A model generated the notes under the pieces. It saw nothing but the letters and a program-made list of their open reading frames with translations. It was not told the DNA's origin and did not search any database. From positions 1 to 31,117 of the IMG/VR virus record IMGVR_UViG_3300025585_000121: a stretch of 31,117 nucleotides of DNA; one strand, written 5' to 3'. Shown here piece by piece: positions 22,496 through 30,902 of the stretch; positions within the stretch are counted from its first letter, which is position 1; every line of letters begins with the position of its first letter. The DNA comes from a virus. The position numbers and the translations under genes were made by a program.

Positions 22496-24432
22496 TTCTT
22501 CATCCCTATGACTGTTGAGAGCATTTCTCGTGACTGAGCAAGGCGCTCTAGCCGTTGTGTAAACAAAGATTGAACAATCTTCATATGACGCTCTTCGGCA
22601 TCAGAAAGTTGTCCGTCAACCTTTAACTTGCTGATGTAATCATCCCACTTGAAGGCACGTGCCCGTTGGATAAGGGACTCCAATATGTCCAAGGCTTGTT
22701 GCCTGACCTCTTCAGGCGACCTGCTAAGCGAATCTGCCAAAACCTTGCCATCTGAAGAGGCAAAATCTCCAAAGTCAAGATTTCGTCGCTTTTCCAGTTC
22801 ATTAGCGGAAAGACCAACAAAAGCCGATGGAGCATTAACGGTTGATACCAGACGAGTCCCATCAGCATTCGTAACGCGTGAAACAGATGATGGATTTCGA
22901 CCCCTAACATCCAAGAGATAGTCAGAAGCAAGAAGGCGCATCCGGTCCTGCGCCGAGACGTCGTCTAGGCGACCACCGACCTGCACCTTTCCATCTTTCA
23001 GCAGTGAGGCACTGTCCTGTACAAGATATGGGCGAGAGTCACCAGAATCAACGAGACGAACCTTGGGAGCAACCATTCCGAGGTGTTCCTGAATGGCTCC
23101 AGAGGCATGAGCACCCAAATGCTCAAACTTTTGACCGCCAGTTACTTCCGTAAAGCCAACACCGCCGTCTGTTCTGGTAAACAGCGTTTGGCGAGCATTA
23201 AGTTTCTTCTGACGATAAACCTTAGAGCGCCGAACTGCTTCCATCAATATAGTGGGGTCAATCTCTGACAGATTTCCACCCTTATTGATGTGCTCAATTG
23301 CGCCTTCTAGATTTGAAATGTCTCGTGACTCACCCTGTTGAGGTGCCTTGGGCATAGGCGCAGAGGGGACTTGAGTAGATGGCTTGCGCTTCCCACCCTT
23401 GAATGCTTCCTGCGCCCAACGAGGCTTGCCTTTATCTGGACCTGATGGCACCGGAGACTCGGGGTTCTTGATTCCAGCAAAATCCGTTTCAAGAGAAATA
23501 GCACCATCAGAGTTGGCTACTACTGCCTCAAGGCGCGCCAACGGATTTTTTGAATTGTCAATTGACTCGGCGCTACTAACGGTCTTACCCAGTTTTCGTC
23601 GCTCTCCGACGGATAGTGGGCGCGTTCTATCCATCCGGACAACGGAACCATTAGGCAGAACATAGACAAGAGAAGTAACGCCAGTATTCGAAAGAAGACC
23701 TAGTTCGTCCTTGCCAAAATCAGTGTTATTAGACAGCGCAAGAAGGAATGCAGCATCCTCCATATTTCGGTTATCAGGAACTTTCCGAAGTTCAGCGGGG
23801 GAAACGACAGGTTGCATTGGAAAACCGTCGCGCCTAATCATCATAAAATCAGCATTCGCATTTTCGGACAGAGCACGGACGGCAGTTGCAATCCCATTGT
23901 CCCTACTGCGCTTGCTCATTGCGCCAACACGGGGAACATCAGCGGCTCGGCGAGTAATTTGAGACTCACCCGTAACCGGCGCCCCACGAAGAGGATTAAC
24001 ATCAGGCTTCAAATAGCCCAGACCACCGCCCTGCGGTCTCATAGCCGCATTGGCGAGTTGCATCAATGACGGAAGCAAATTTGGAAGGTCAAACAGTTGT
24101 CGACCACAAGTTGACCACTGTGAGTCAGTGAATCGACCACCAAATTGAAATCCCTCAGGACAGCGATATCCGCGCTCATTGGGTTTCCCTAGACGAGGCT
24201 TTCTCATTCCCCCACCAGGCGTCAGCGCCGAATAAATGCGCGACCGAACAGGACTACGAAACTCACTTAGGTCACCCGGTAAAATGGCGGAGCCAACGGA
24301 CTGCGCGGCTCTACCAGCGCCAGTACTGGATGAGATAAGTCCCACCTTCTCACTAAGGTCAGGATTATCGGCAATGAACTGAGCAGCGCGTCGCTCTACC
24401 CATTCTCTTTTATTCGGAATAGGCTCCGACAA
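22492..24432 (-). CDS. Head-region protein with degenerate kinase-like domain
   Basis: This 646-residue protein shares with the 1427-residue neighbour a Cys box (YRCPEGFQFGGRFTDSQWST, 89-108, plus Cys109). Its C-terminal domain aligns by eye: NLEGAIEHINKGGNLSEIDP (374-393) against NSQDAVKWLNDGNSIEDIPR. The catalytic-loop equivalent is DVRGRN (Asp508, Asn513), but the ATP-lysine position reads FTEV and the metal-site Asp seems to be Asn533. It therefore looks like a pseudokinase-type relative. The start codon is TTG at 24432, with GGGTGA before it; no better start fits the coupling (5 bases after the upstream gene). It is translationally coupled to the 1427-residue gene. Confidence 0.75.
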   Translation of the reverse strand: MSEPIPNKREWVERRAAQFIADNPDLSEKVGLISSSTGAGRAAQSVGSAILPGDLSEFRSPVRSRIYSALTPGGGMRKPRLGKPNERGYRCPEGFQFGGRFTDSQWSTCGRQLFDLPNLLPSLMQLANAAMRPQGGGLGYLKPDVNPLRGAPVTGESQITRRAADVPRVGAMSKRSRDNGIATAVRALSENANADFMMIRRDGFPMQPVVSPAELRKVPDNRNMEDAAFLLALSNNTDFGKDELGLLSNTGVTSLVYVLPNGSVVRMDRTRPLSVGERRKLGKTVSSAESIDNSKNPLARLEAVVANSDGAISLETDFAGIKNPESPVPSGPDKGKPRWAQEAFKGGKRKPSTQVPSAPMPKAPQQGESRDISNLEGAIEHINKGGNLSEIDPTILMEAVRRSKVYRQKKLNARQTLFTRTDGGVGFTEVTGGQKFEHLGAHASGAIQEHLGMVAPKVRLVDSGDSRPYLVQDSASLLKDGKVQVGGRLDDVSAQDRMRLLASDYLLDVRGRNPSSVSRVTNADGTRLVSTVNAPSAFVGLSANELEKRRNLDFGDFASSDGKVLADSLSRSPEEVRQQALDILESLIQRARAFKWDDYISKLKVDGQLSDAEERHMKIVQSLFTQRLERLAQSREMLSTVIGMKK

Positions 24433-24437
24433 TTAAA

Positions 24438-25121
24438 TCACCCACAGCCACAGTCAGAATCTTTTTCTCCATACATCCGCTGGTGCGTCATCATCTTGCC
24501 ATCTTCGTCTTCACCCTCATGGTCCCAGTTATTGTCATCATTGAGGAAGTTAACGAACTTCGGCTCCATGACAAGGAAGTCACGAAGGACCCCGATTGCA
24601 TGCTGAAGGTCGTCTTCAGTTACAACAATTGCCATCGGACGTTGGTCGGGCATATTCATGCCGTCCTCGTTGTCCCAGTTATCGTTCTCAGAGTCCCACA
24701 TCATGTCCATGCCCTTGCCAGCGTTTGCTGCGCCACGAAGGCGTGAAAGGCGCTGAGCAAATTCAGAATCACTGATGAGCGAGCCTCGGACAACACCACG
24801 AAGTTTGCGACGACAGTTCTTCATGCCGGGGTGATGGCAACCCTCATTCGGCCAAAGACCGGTTGTTTCGTGATGGAGCCACGCACAGATATTGTTCAAC
24901 GGGTACAACTCAGGGTGATTAGCGAGGATTACACGACAACGACGGAATCCGCCCTCACGGCGCATAATGGGGCGCCAATAACGAAGAAGACGCTCAAGGT
25001 TGCCACGACGAGGACCGTATCCACGAAGGACATCACCAGTAATGCGCTCCTGCGGAATTGCATCCGGAGGAACCGGAGCCTTTACGCTAACGCCTGTGAT
25101 TTCTGAAAAGTTGAAACCCAT
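24438..25121 (-). CDS. Head-region protein with Cys/His-rich core and CGCG tail
   Basis: This 227-residue protein has a conserved-looking core (about 34-110). It includes GPRRGNLERLLRYWRPIMRR, then a Cys/His-rich stretch with ICAWLHHETTGLWPNEGCHH and MKNCRRKLRG that could bind a metal. The C-terminal half is acidic, with NDNWDNEDG and NNWDHEGEDEDG, and the protein ends DCGCG. Similar NLERLxRYW proteins occur beside portals in actinophages, as far as I recall, with no assigned function. It has AGGAG about 6 bases before the ATG. It probably belongs to the head assembly set. Confidence 0.72.
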   Translation of the reverse strand: MGFNFSEITGVSVKAPVPPDAIPQERITGDVLRGYGPRRGNLERLLRYWRPIMRREGGFRRCRVILANHPELYPLNNICAWLHHETTGLWPNEGCHHPGMKNCRRKLRGVVRGSLISDSEFAQRLSRLRGAANAGKGMDMMWDSENDNWDNEDGMNMPDQRPMAIVVTEDDLQHAIGVLRDFLVMEPKFVNFLNDDNNWDHEGEDEDGKMMTHQRMYGEKDSDCGCG

Positions 25122-25137
25122 GGCTAACTCCTAAATG

Positions 25138-26799
25138 TCAGAGTGTCTTGTCGATGTCTACTTCTTGGGCGAGAATTTCAAACTCCATCAAACTCTTCAG
25201 GAACTGAATGTCGTCACTCTTCTCGGCGGCAAACTGTGTCTGAACCTTCTTGGGAACCCAGTTGACCGGAATCATGTCTTCGGCGCCAAGGTCCATCGCA
25301 CGCTTGATGATGTGTGCCTTTGCGGCTTCCGTGTCCTTTGCACGACCCAGCGACTGAATGGCATTCATGAGGTCGTTCTTATCCTTGATGGGGAACGAAC
25401 CGTCTTCCATGGCTTCGCCAGCCTTAGCCATCGCCATACGCTGGTCCTCTGAGTAGTCACGCTTAACCTCAACCTCATCGTCAAGCGACTTGCCCTCATC
25501 CATCCAGTTGGCGGGAATAAGGTCCGAAGCCCCAAGAGCCTCTGCGCGCTTCATGATGTGCTTCTTCGTGGCAGGCTTGTCCTTGGCGCGACCATACGCA
25601 CGGATTGCGTTGCGAAGGTCGGCAACATCCTTAATCGGATACGAGCCATCAGGCATAGCCATTCCGCTTTCGGCAAGCGTCATTCGCGACTCTTCGCTGT
25701 AGGCACGCTTCAGAGCAATCTCAGCCGCCTCTGCCTCAATCTCCTCAACTTCATCCTGAGTGTAAGGCTGGTAACCAGCATAGTTGCCATCAAGTCCGAC
25801 GAAAACATCGTAAGACATTCCGTCAGACCCATTGACCTCTACGACATAGACATCATCGTCATCAAGAATGTCAGAGTCAATTCGGACAACATCGCCGGTA
25901 AGACCAAGTTCGGTCTCAAGGGACTTCAAAGCAATGTCAACTGCATCCGTCGCAGTGATGACATCGTAGGCGCCCTCTTCAAACTCATCGTCCTCAAGGG
26001 ACTTGCTCTCAATTCCTGCCTCAGCGGCTGAAATTCGCTGAAGTTGAAGCATTTCACCAGACTGACCATCGGAAATCATTTCCCAAGTCTTGCCATCCTT
26101 GGCTTCAACCTGAACAACGAAAAGGTCAGTCGTGAACGAGTACCCGGAATCCAGAACCTTTCCGCCGAGGATGTCAAGAGCAACGCCTTCAACATCAACG
26201 AGTCCGGGCATGCCTGACTCATTGCGACAACCACCGGGGCAGTTCTCGCAGATGTCCGACGAACCGGGGTAAGCCTTACGCTCCAACTGACAGATATAAG
26301 CATCGTCATCAAAGTCGGCAGACTTCATGCCCATCGACGACATAGCACGACCACGTGAACGCTTGGTCGGCTTCATCATCCAAGTCTTGTCGGACTCTTC
26401 GTCCATCATCTCTTCTTCGGGGTTTTCTTCCTCGTTCATCATTTCCTCAGCCATAGGCTTCTTCATGCCACCCTTTTCCTCAAGGTCCTCACCCTCGCTG
26501 TCATTCTTTTGCATGACAGCCATAGCGCCACAAGCACCACAAACCTTCGCGCCAGCCTTATAGCCACACTCACCAGAGCCGAGACCCTTAGCGCACTTGA
26601 CGACACCACCATCGGCATCAATCTTCACGATTGCCTTCTCGTTGATTTCGTCCATTTCTTCGTTCTCCTTATATTGCATGGCTCGTGAGAGACAGCCTTT
26701 TGGATTGGAGCATCCCTCACACGGAGTCATTTGGCTTTTGCCAGTCACCATGCAGTGATACTTATTTGTGATTTTCACTAAAGATTTCTCAGTGTCCAT
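25138..26799 (-). CDS. Acidic modular scaffold-like protein with three Cys4 clusters
   Basis: This 553-residue protein has three four-cysteine clusters (Cys16/27/30/36; Cys69/78/87/90; Cys170/184/187/191) that could bind zinc. Two PepSY-like beta segments follow (about 205-255 and 280-343), and then a duplicated 60-residue module (367-432 and 449-514), each with Y-S-E-x-x-R-M, M-x-D-G-S-(Y/F)-P-I-K-D and a closing P-x-N-W. Five KSL tripeptides fall near module borders. Its place between the prohead protease and the capsid, its acidity and its repeats suggest a scaffold or head-decoration protein that the protease may cut. AGGAAA precedes the ATG. No enzymatic motif was seen. Confidence 0.78.
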   Translation of the reverse strand: MDTEKSLVKITNKYHCMVTGKSQMTPCEGCSNPKGCLSRAMQYKENEEMDEINEKAIVKIDADGGVVKCAKGLGSGECGYKAGAKVCGACGAMAVMQKNDSEGEDLEEKGGMKKPMAEEMMNEEENPEEEMMDEESDKTWMMKPTKRSRGRAMSSMGMKSADFDDDAYICQLERKAYPGSSDICENCPGGCRNESGMPGLVDVEGVALDILGGKVLDSGYSFTTDLFVVQVEAKDGKTWEMISDGQSGEMLQLQRISAAEAGIESKSLEDDEFEEGAYDVITATDAVDIALKSLETELGLTGDVVRIDSDILDDDDVYVVEVNGSDGMSYDVFVGLDGNYAGYQPYTQDEVEEIEAEAAEIALKRAYSEESRMTLAESGMAMPDGSYPIKDVADLRNAIRAYGRAKDKPATKKHIMKRAEALGASDLIPANWMDEGKSLDDEVEVKRDYSEDQRMAMAKAGEAMEDGSFPIKDKNDLMNAIQSLGRAKDTEAAKAHIIKRAMDLGAEDMIPVNWVPKKVQTQFAAEKSDDIQFLKSLMEFEILAQEVDIDKTL

Positions 26800-26820
26800 G
26801 TTACTTTCCTGCTACTTACC

Positions 26821-28488
26821 TTAGGCGGAATAACCATCTTCGGTAAGCAACTCGGCGTCATAATTTCCAACGCTGAGAGCCGTATTGATTGCGCTAATAG
26901 CGTCGTCCGAAACAACGCCCTTGATTTCAATTCCGTGCTCATTGGCTGTTGCACTAAGACCGTGGAACTCAAAGACGGGGTCAAGCAATTGCTTCACCTC
27001 AAAAAGGTCCTCAAGATTTGCAGAGATGTTTGCAGTCTTTTCTTTCATCTCAATCTCGGAACGACCGCCAGCAGCAATCACTTCCTGAAGCAACTGCATT
27101 GCCTGACTCAACTTTTCAAGATTGCTTGCGTTAATAACGCGTCCAGCCTTGCCATGCGTATCCACGAATGATTTGACGTCGTCAACGACATCATCAAGGG
27201 ATTTACCTGCCCCACCGCAACCACAGCCGCAACCAGTCTTTGGCTTTACGAACTCGGGAGCCTCAGAATCCTCGTACTGCCTATCAAACATGTTCTGAGT
27301 AGGAGTTTTCTGTTCCTCTTCATCGCCATCTTCTTCGGGAAGATAAATGGTGCGAGGGGTAACGCCGATGGGCTTACCAAACATGAAGTCACCACCCTCA
27401 GAATGCCAACCCACTCTCATCGTCTGGGGCTTGCCATTCATCATGTGGTCGAAAACCACCAAATTGGGTTCCACGTGGCGTATACGAACCGGACCGCCGA
27501 ATCGCATCCCAATCGCGTTTGCTAGTTCCCGCATCATTTCGGGCTTCTCGCCCTCCTGATTGTTCCAGCACTTCTCGTCCATGTCGTAGGATGCCTCCAT
27601 TATGAAGGTCTTTTCCTTCATCTTGGAGTCCTGCTTCTTCATGGCTTCCCGGACAACATTCTTCATGTAGTCCTCGCCCCTGCTCCCAATCGCGAGCCAC
27701 TTGATTTGAGCGATGACGCCGGGGAGCCTGAAGTCGCCCGCGTGCCTTGCCACCCATGCTTCGCGCAATTCGAGCGCGTTGGTCTGTGCTTGGCTTTTTG
27801 CGACTCCGCCCGCCTCCGCAATTTGCGTGAGGATTCGGTACTGGTCGTTTCCCTTGATATTTCCGCCTGCCGCCCAAATCTGTGGGTAATCCCTCTTTAT
27901 TCGCTCTGCAAACTCACGGTCAAACATCGGCCACTTGGACTTCTTGAAGGAGTCCATCGGCTCCTCAGTAGAAGCAGCCTTGATTGAAATCGTACCAGTC
28001 AATTGATTAGCGCCATGCAATACAGGGCTAACTTCATATAGTTCTACTTCACGAAGAAGGTTTGCTTGACGAGCGTTATCATAAATAGCGTCAAGCGTCT
28101 TGTAGCCAATACTCCACTCCTGCTCTTCGCCATAAAATGAAACATTGGCAAACGCTTCGCGTCCCTTTTCGGACTGAAGGTTGAACTGAACCCGAGCAAA
28201 AAGTCCTCCGATTCCAGCCTTCTTCATTTTCGCCGGAAGACGAGGGTCGCTAGCAGGGACCTCATAAATCTCTAGAACCTTTCCAATTGGATGATTCCAG
28301 TCATGTCCCCACACAACGCGAGGCTTTCGACGCTTTAGGCTTTCAGTAAATGCGCCAGAGAGCACGATGTCGCCAACGCTGTCCTTGTTGCCGACGCCTG
28401 CAACAAAACACTCAACAATGCCCTTAGCCTCGTCAATTGAAACCTGACCAGGCATCGCTTTGAAATTGAAAGTCTCCGAAACCGGCAT
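26821..28488 (-). CDS. HK97-type prohead serine protease with long C-terminal extension
   Basis: The N-terminal 170 residues of this 555-residue protein match prohead proteases. GHDWNHPIGKV has His62 in the usual catalytic His position. EWSIGYK supplies Ser126, and REVELYEVSPVLHGANQLTG (146-165) is the typical closing strand. Such proteases cut the scaffold and capsid delta domains during maturation. The extension holds a block at 189-290 (EFAERIKRDYPQIWAAGGNI, LPGVIAQIKWLAIGSRGE), an unusual GCGCGCGG run (419-426), KSLDD (429-433), and a helical C-terminus that may act as a fused scaffold. GAGGTGG precedes the ATG. Usual prohead proteases are about 200 residues, so this one is over twice as long. 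Confidence 0.92.
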   Translation of the reverse strand: MPVSETFNFKAMPGQVSIDEAKGIVECFVAGVGNKDSVGDIVLSGAFTESLKRRKPRVVWGHDWNHPIGKVLEIYEVPASDPRLPAKMKKAGIGGLFARVQFNLQSEKGREAFANVSFYGEEQEWSIGYKTLDAIYDNARQANLLREVELYEVSPVLHGANQLTGTISIKAASTEEPMDSFKKSKWPMFDREFAERIKRDYPQIWAAGGNIKGNDQYRILTQIAEAGGVAKSQAQTNALELREAWVARHAGDFRLPGVIAQIKWLAIGSRGEDYMKNVVREAMKKQDSKMKEKTFIMEASYDMDEKCWNNQEGEKPEMMRELANAIGMRFGGPVRIRHVEPNLVVFDHMMNGKPQTMRVGWHSEGGDFMFGKPIGVTPRTIYLPEEDGDEEEQKTPTQNMFDRQYEDSEAPEFVKPKTGCGCGCGGAGKSLDDVVDDVKSFVDTHGKAGRVINASNLEKLSQAMQLLQEVIAAGGRSEIEMKEKTANISANLEDLFEVKQLLDPVFEFHGLSATANEHGIEIKGVVSDDAISAINTALSVGNYDAELLTEDGYSA

Positions 28489-28502
28489 ATTCCACCTCGT
28501 GT

Positions 28503-28532
28503 AAGCAAGACAATCATAAGACAGTCTCGCTT
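28503..28532 (-). other. Stem-loop in the portal-protease gap
   Basis: AAGCAAGAC (28503-28511) and GTCTCGCTT (28524-28532) can pair over 9 bases, with one G-U pair on the minus-strand RNA and a 12-base loop. It lies 15 bases upstream of the protease ATG and could affect its translation. Confidence 0.45.
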
Positions 28533-28552
28533 GCTGTAGGGGAAGTTCGAAT

Positions 28553-28572
28553 ACCTATTTCAGTAAATAGGT
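28553..28572 (-). other. Perfect 8-bp stem-loop after the portal stop
   Basis: ACCTATTT and AAATAGGT pair perfectly across a 4-base loop, though there is no T-tract after the stem on the minus strand. An 11-base direct repeat, TTTCAGTAAAT, occurs at 28558 and 28575. It is more likely an RNA-stability or processing hairpin than a full terminator. Confidence 0.5.
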
Positions 28573-28584
28573 GTTTTCAGTAAA

Positions 28585-30900
28585 TCAGGAGAACTTCAGA
28601 CGGCAACGACAATTAATCGTAAGGTTCGGAGGTGCTGTTGGGTCTCCGGGGAATCGGAGCACTGAACCATCAGCCATAAATCCTTCGCCGAGTCCGACGC
28701 TCTTGCCGTGAAGAACCTGATGTTCGTTTCGGACGCGCGAATCACGCCTCGTCAGCCAAGTCTTTTTAGTTACCCGTAACTGCTTTCCCGCCATATAGAC
28801 GCCAGCATTGAAGGCAGTCTGAGATTCGTGTTCCGCAATCAATCGTCGACGCTTGCCGAGCAAGTTGGCAAAGATTGCTACAAGAGCCGCACGAAGAATA
28901 CTGAGCCGGTCTTCCTCGTCTTCGTTGGCAATTGCCATAGCCACAAGGAGAGCAGCCGCAATTTCTTCCTTGGTTGTCTGATTGACCTTCTGGGTGCGGG
29001 CGACCTGCTCCGCTACATACCTCTTGAACTCTTCCTCATCTAGTTCATTCGGTTCGCCAGATTTGCTGAATGATAGTTCAGCAGCATCATTGACAATAGC
29101 CGAGTAGACGGGCGCTAAGTCATCAGCAAGTTGGCGATTCCAGATGTTCTCATCAAACACATCATCGGTACGGAGTTCACGACTATTCATTAGTCGCTTG
29201 GCTTTTGCTCCAAGTGCCTTTTCTAGGACAACCCGTTGTTGTCTTTCGAAAAATCGCTCCAAGTTGCGGTCAAGGATTTCAGCCCACCGTTCTGAGGTCT
29301 GCTCTGCTTTGATGTCCCATTCGTCAATAACTTGGGTATCCATCTTGGTCTCGAATCGACCATGACGTGCTGAGAGTTGACCAGGAGCGCCTTGAGCCGG
29401 AGGGGCGACTGCTTCAATTTCTGGACCAGGCGATGCGCCGGGGGCAATCTGGTCAGTCGGACCCGGCTCACCGGCTGGAGTTGCCGGACCAGTTACCTGC
29501 TCTTCTGGAACGGTCTGTGCTTCTTGTCCAATCATCGGAAGACCCGGAGGCTGTGCCTGTCCTTCAGCGGGAGGAACAGGTGCTCCAGCCATTTCTCCCC
29601 CTGCCGGAGGTGCTCCGCCCGGAGGCGCTGCGCCCATATCAACCGGTTGCACCTGACCGGTCTCAAACGGCTTTTCGGTGTTAGCAATAGGAGCCATATT
29701 CGGACTAACTAGGAGACTGTCAGCAAGTTCTGACTCAACAGTCTTGCGACCCGTGACCTTGCGATATTCATTCACGCTGATGAGACCAGCCTGAAATTCA
29801 TCCATCGAATAACGCTCACGCTCTTGCTTGGCGATAATCAGAATGGGAATCTGACCTGTCTCGAAGTCAACATAAAACTTGTCATCAAGTTCATCAAGAC
29901 CACGAGCAATCTGCTCAAGGTGAGGCATCATCGTTTCCATCCAGAAAACACGAAGTTCCTCAGCGGCGTTATTAAAGGTTCGGCCAGCCGCATTTCCAAT
30001 AACAGATTCCGGAACGCCAAAGGCAGCCAGAATTTCTTCCTTCGTCAACTGGCGCATTTCTACATAACTTGCATCCCGAGGGGATGACGATGTATCGATG
30101 TAGTCAGCACCATCATCGGATGAGATGACCGTAATAGCGCCCGTGCGGTTCAGGTTTCCTCGGAACCGACTTCGGAGTTCATCTTTATCATCATCATCAA
30201 TCTCTGAGCGAAGAACTAGCAAGCCACCCGGACGACCATCATTAAGCAAGAAATTACGGTTATAGAGTTTGGAGAGATTCTCAATCTCAATAGCAATTCC
30301 TGCTGACTCCATTGGAGTCAAAGACAAGTAGGGGTCAATCGGGTGGGGTCGCCGAATCCACAGAACATCATCGGGCGGAACAATGACTTTCTCACCAGTG
30401 GGCATTTGAACTTCGTAGCCAGCAACAAACCTTTTCGCATCGGGAATTGGTGAGGTGAACTGAGGTGGGAGAAGGTTTAGGGCAATGAGTTTGCCGGAGC
30501 GCCCACGAATCTTTTCAATAAAGACGCCACGGGTGCTCATCAAAAGTTGACTAGACATCCGATAGCGGAAGATAAAACTGTTTTCGCCCTGATTGGCACG
30601 ACTATTTAGTAGGTCAAGTATCTCGTGCTTACGGGTAAGAATTTCGCCATTGGGGTCATTGTCTTTGCGAAGAATGATGGGCAGTCGCGCTTGGTTGCCA
30701 GCGATGGCATCAATGCATCGGTTAACCCAAGTAACCTTCTGCATTCCTTCGCGATAAGCGCGCTCAATGTCCCACGAATCACGATAACCCTTTCCAGCGA
30801 TGGCGGGATTATTGGCAATTGGCGAGCCGGGTCCAAGGTTCGCTGCCTTCCCCTCCATTGAGGTGCCGAGGCTTTTCGTATTTCGTGAATTCCAAGCCAT
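28585..30900 (-). CDS. Portal protein fused to a MuF-like minor head domain
   Basis: Residues 40-395 of this 771-residue protein match HK97-family portals: WVNRCIDAIAGNQARLPIIL, PPDDVLWIRRPHPIDPYLSL, and EEILAAFGVPESVIGNAAGR near 288-307. A Pro/Gly/Ala-rich linker (400-510) follows. The C-terminal region (520-771) is helical and ends with the MuF-type signature WLTRRDSRVRNEHQVLHGKS and PGDPTAPPNLTINCRCRL. The portal forms the 12-fold ring for DNA entry; MuF domains act in head morphogenesis and can be injected. The two are separate genes in many phages, so this is a fusion. The start lies 2 bases after the stop of the small membrane gene. Confidence 0.93.
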   Translation of the reverse strand: MAWNSRNTKSLGTSMEGKAANLGPGSPIANNPAIAGKGYRDSWDIERAYREGMQKVTWVNRCIDAIAGNQARLPIILRKDNDPNGEILTRKHEILDLLNSRANQGENSFIFRYRMSSQLLMSTRGVFIEKIRGRSGKLIALNLLPPQFTSPIPDAKRFVAGYEVQMPTGEKVIVPPDDVLWIRRPHPIDPYLSLTPMESAGIAIEIENLSKLYNRNFLLNDGRPGGLLVLRSEIDDDDKDELRSRFRGNLNRTGAITVISSDDGADYIDTSSSPRDASYVEMRQLTKEEILAAFGVPESVIGNAAGRTFNNAAEELRVFWMETMMPHLEQIARGLDELDDKFYVDFETGQIPILIIAKQERERYSMDEFQAGLISVNEYRKVTGRKTVESELADSLLVSPNMAPIANTEKPFETGQVQPVDMGAAPPGGAPPAGGEMAGAPVPPAEGQAQPPGLPMIGQEAQTVPEEQVTGPATPAGEPGPTDQIAPGASPGPEIEAVAPPAQGAPGQLSARHGRFETKMDTQVIDEWDIKAEQTSERWAEILDRNLERFFERQQRVVLEKALGAKAKRLMNSRELRTDDVFDENIWNRQLADDLAPVYSAIVNDAAELSFSKSGEPNELDEEEFKRYVAEQVARTQKVNQTTKEEIAAALLVAMAIANEDEEDRLSILRAALVAIFANLLGKRRRLIAEHESQTAFNAGVYMAGKQLRVTKKTWLTRRDSRVRNEHQVLHGKSVGLGEGFMADGSVLRFPGDPTAPPNLTINCRCRLKFS

Positions 30901-30902
30901 AT

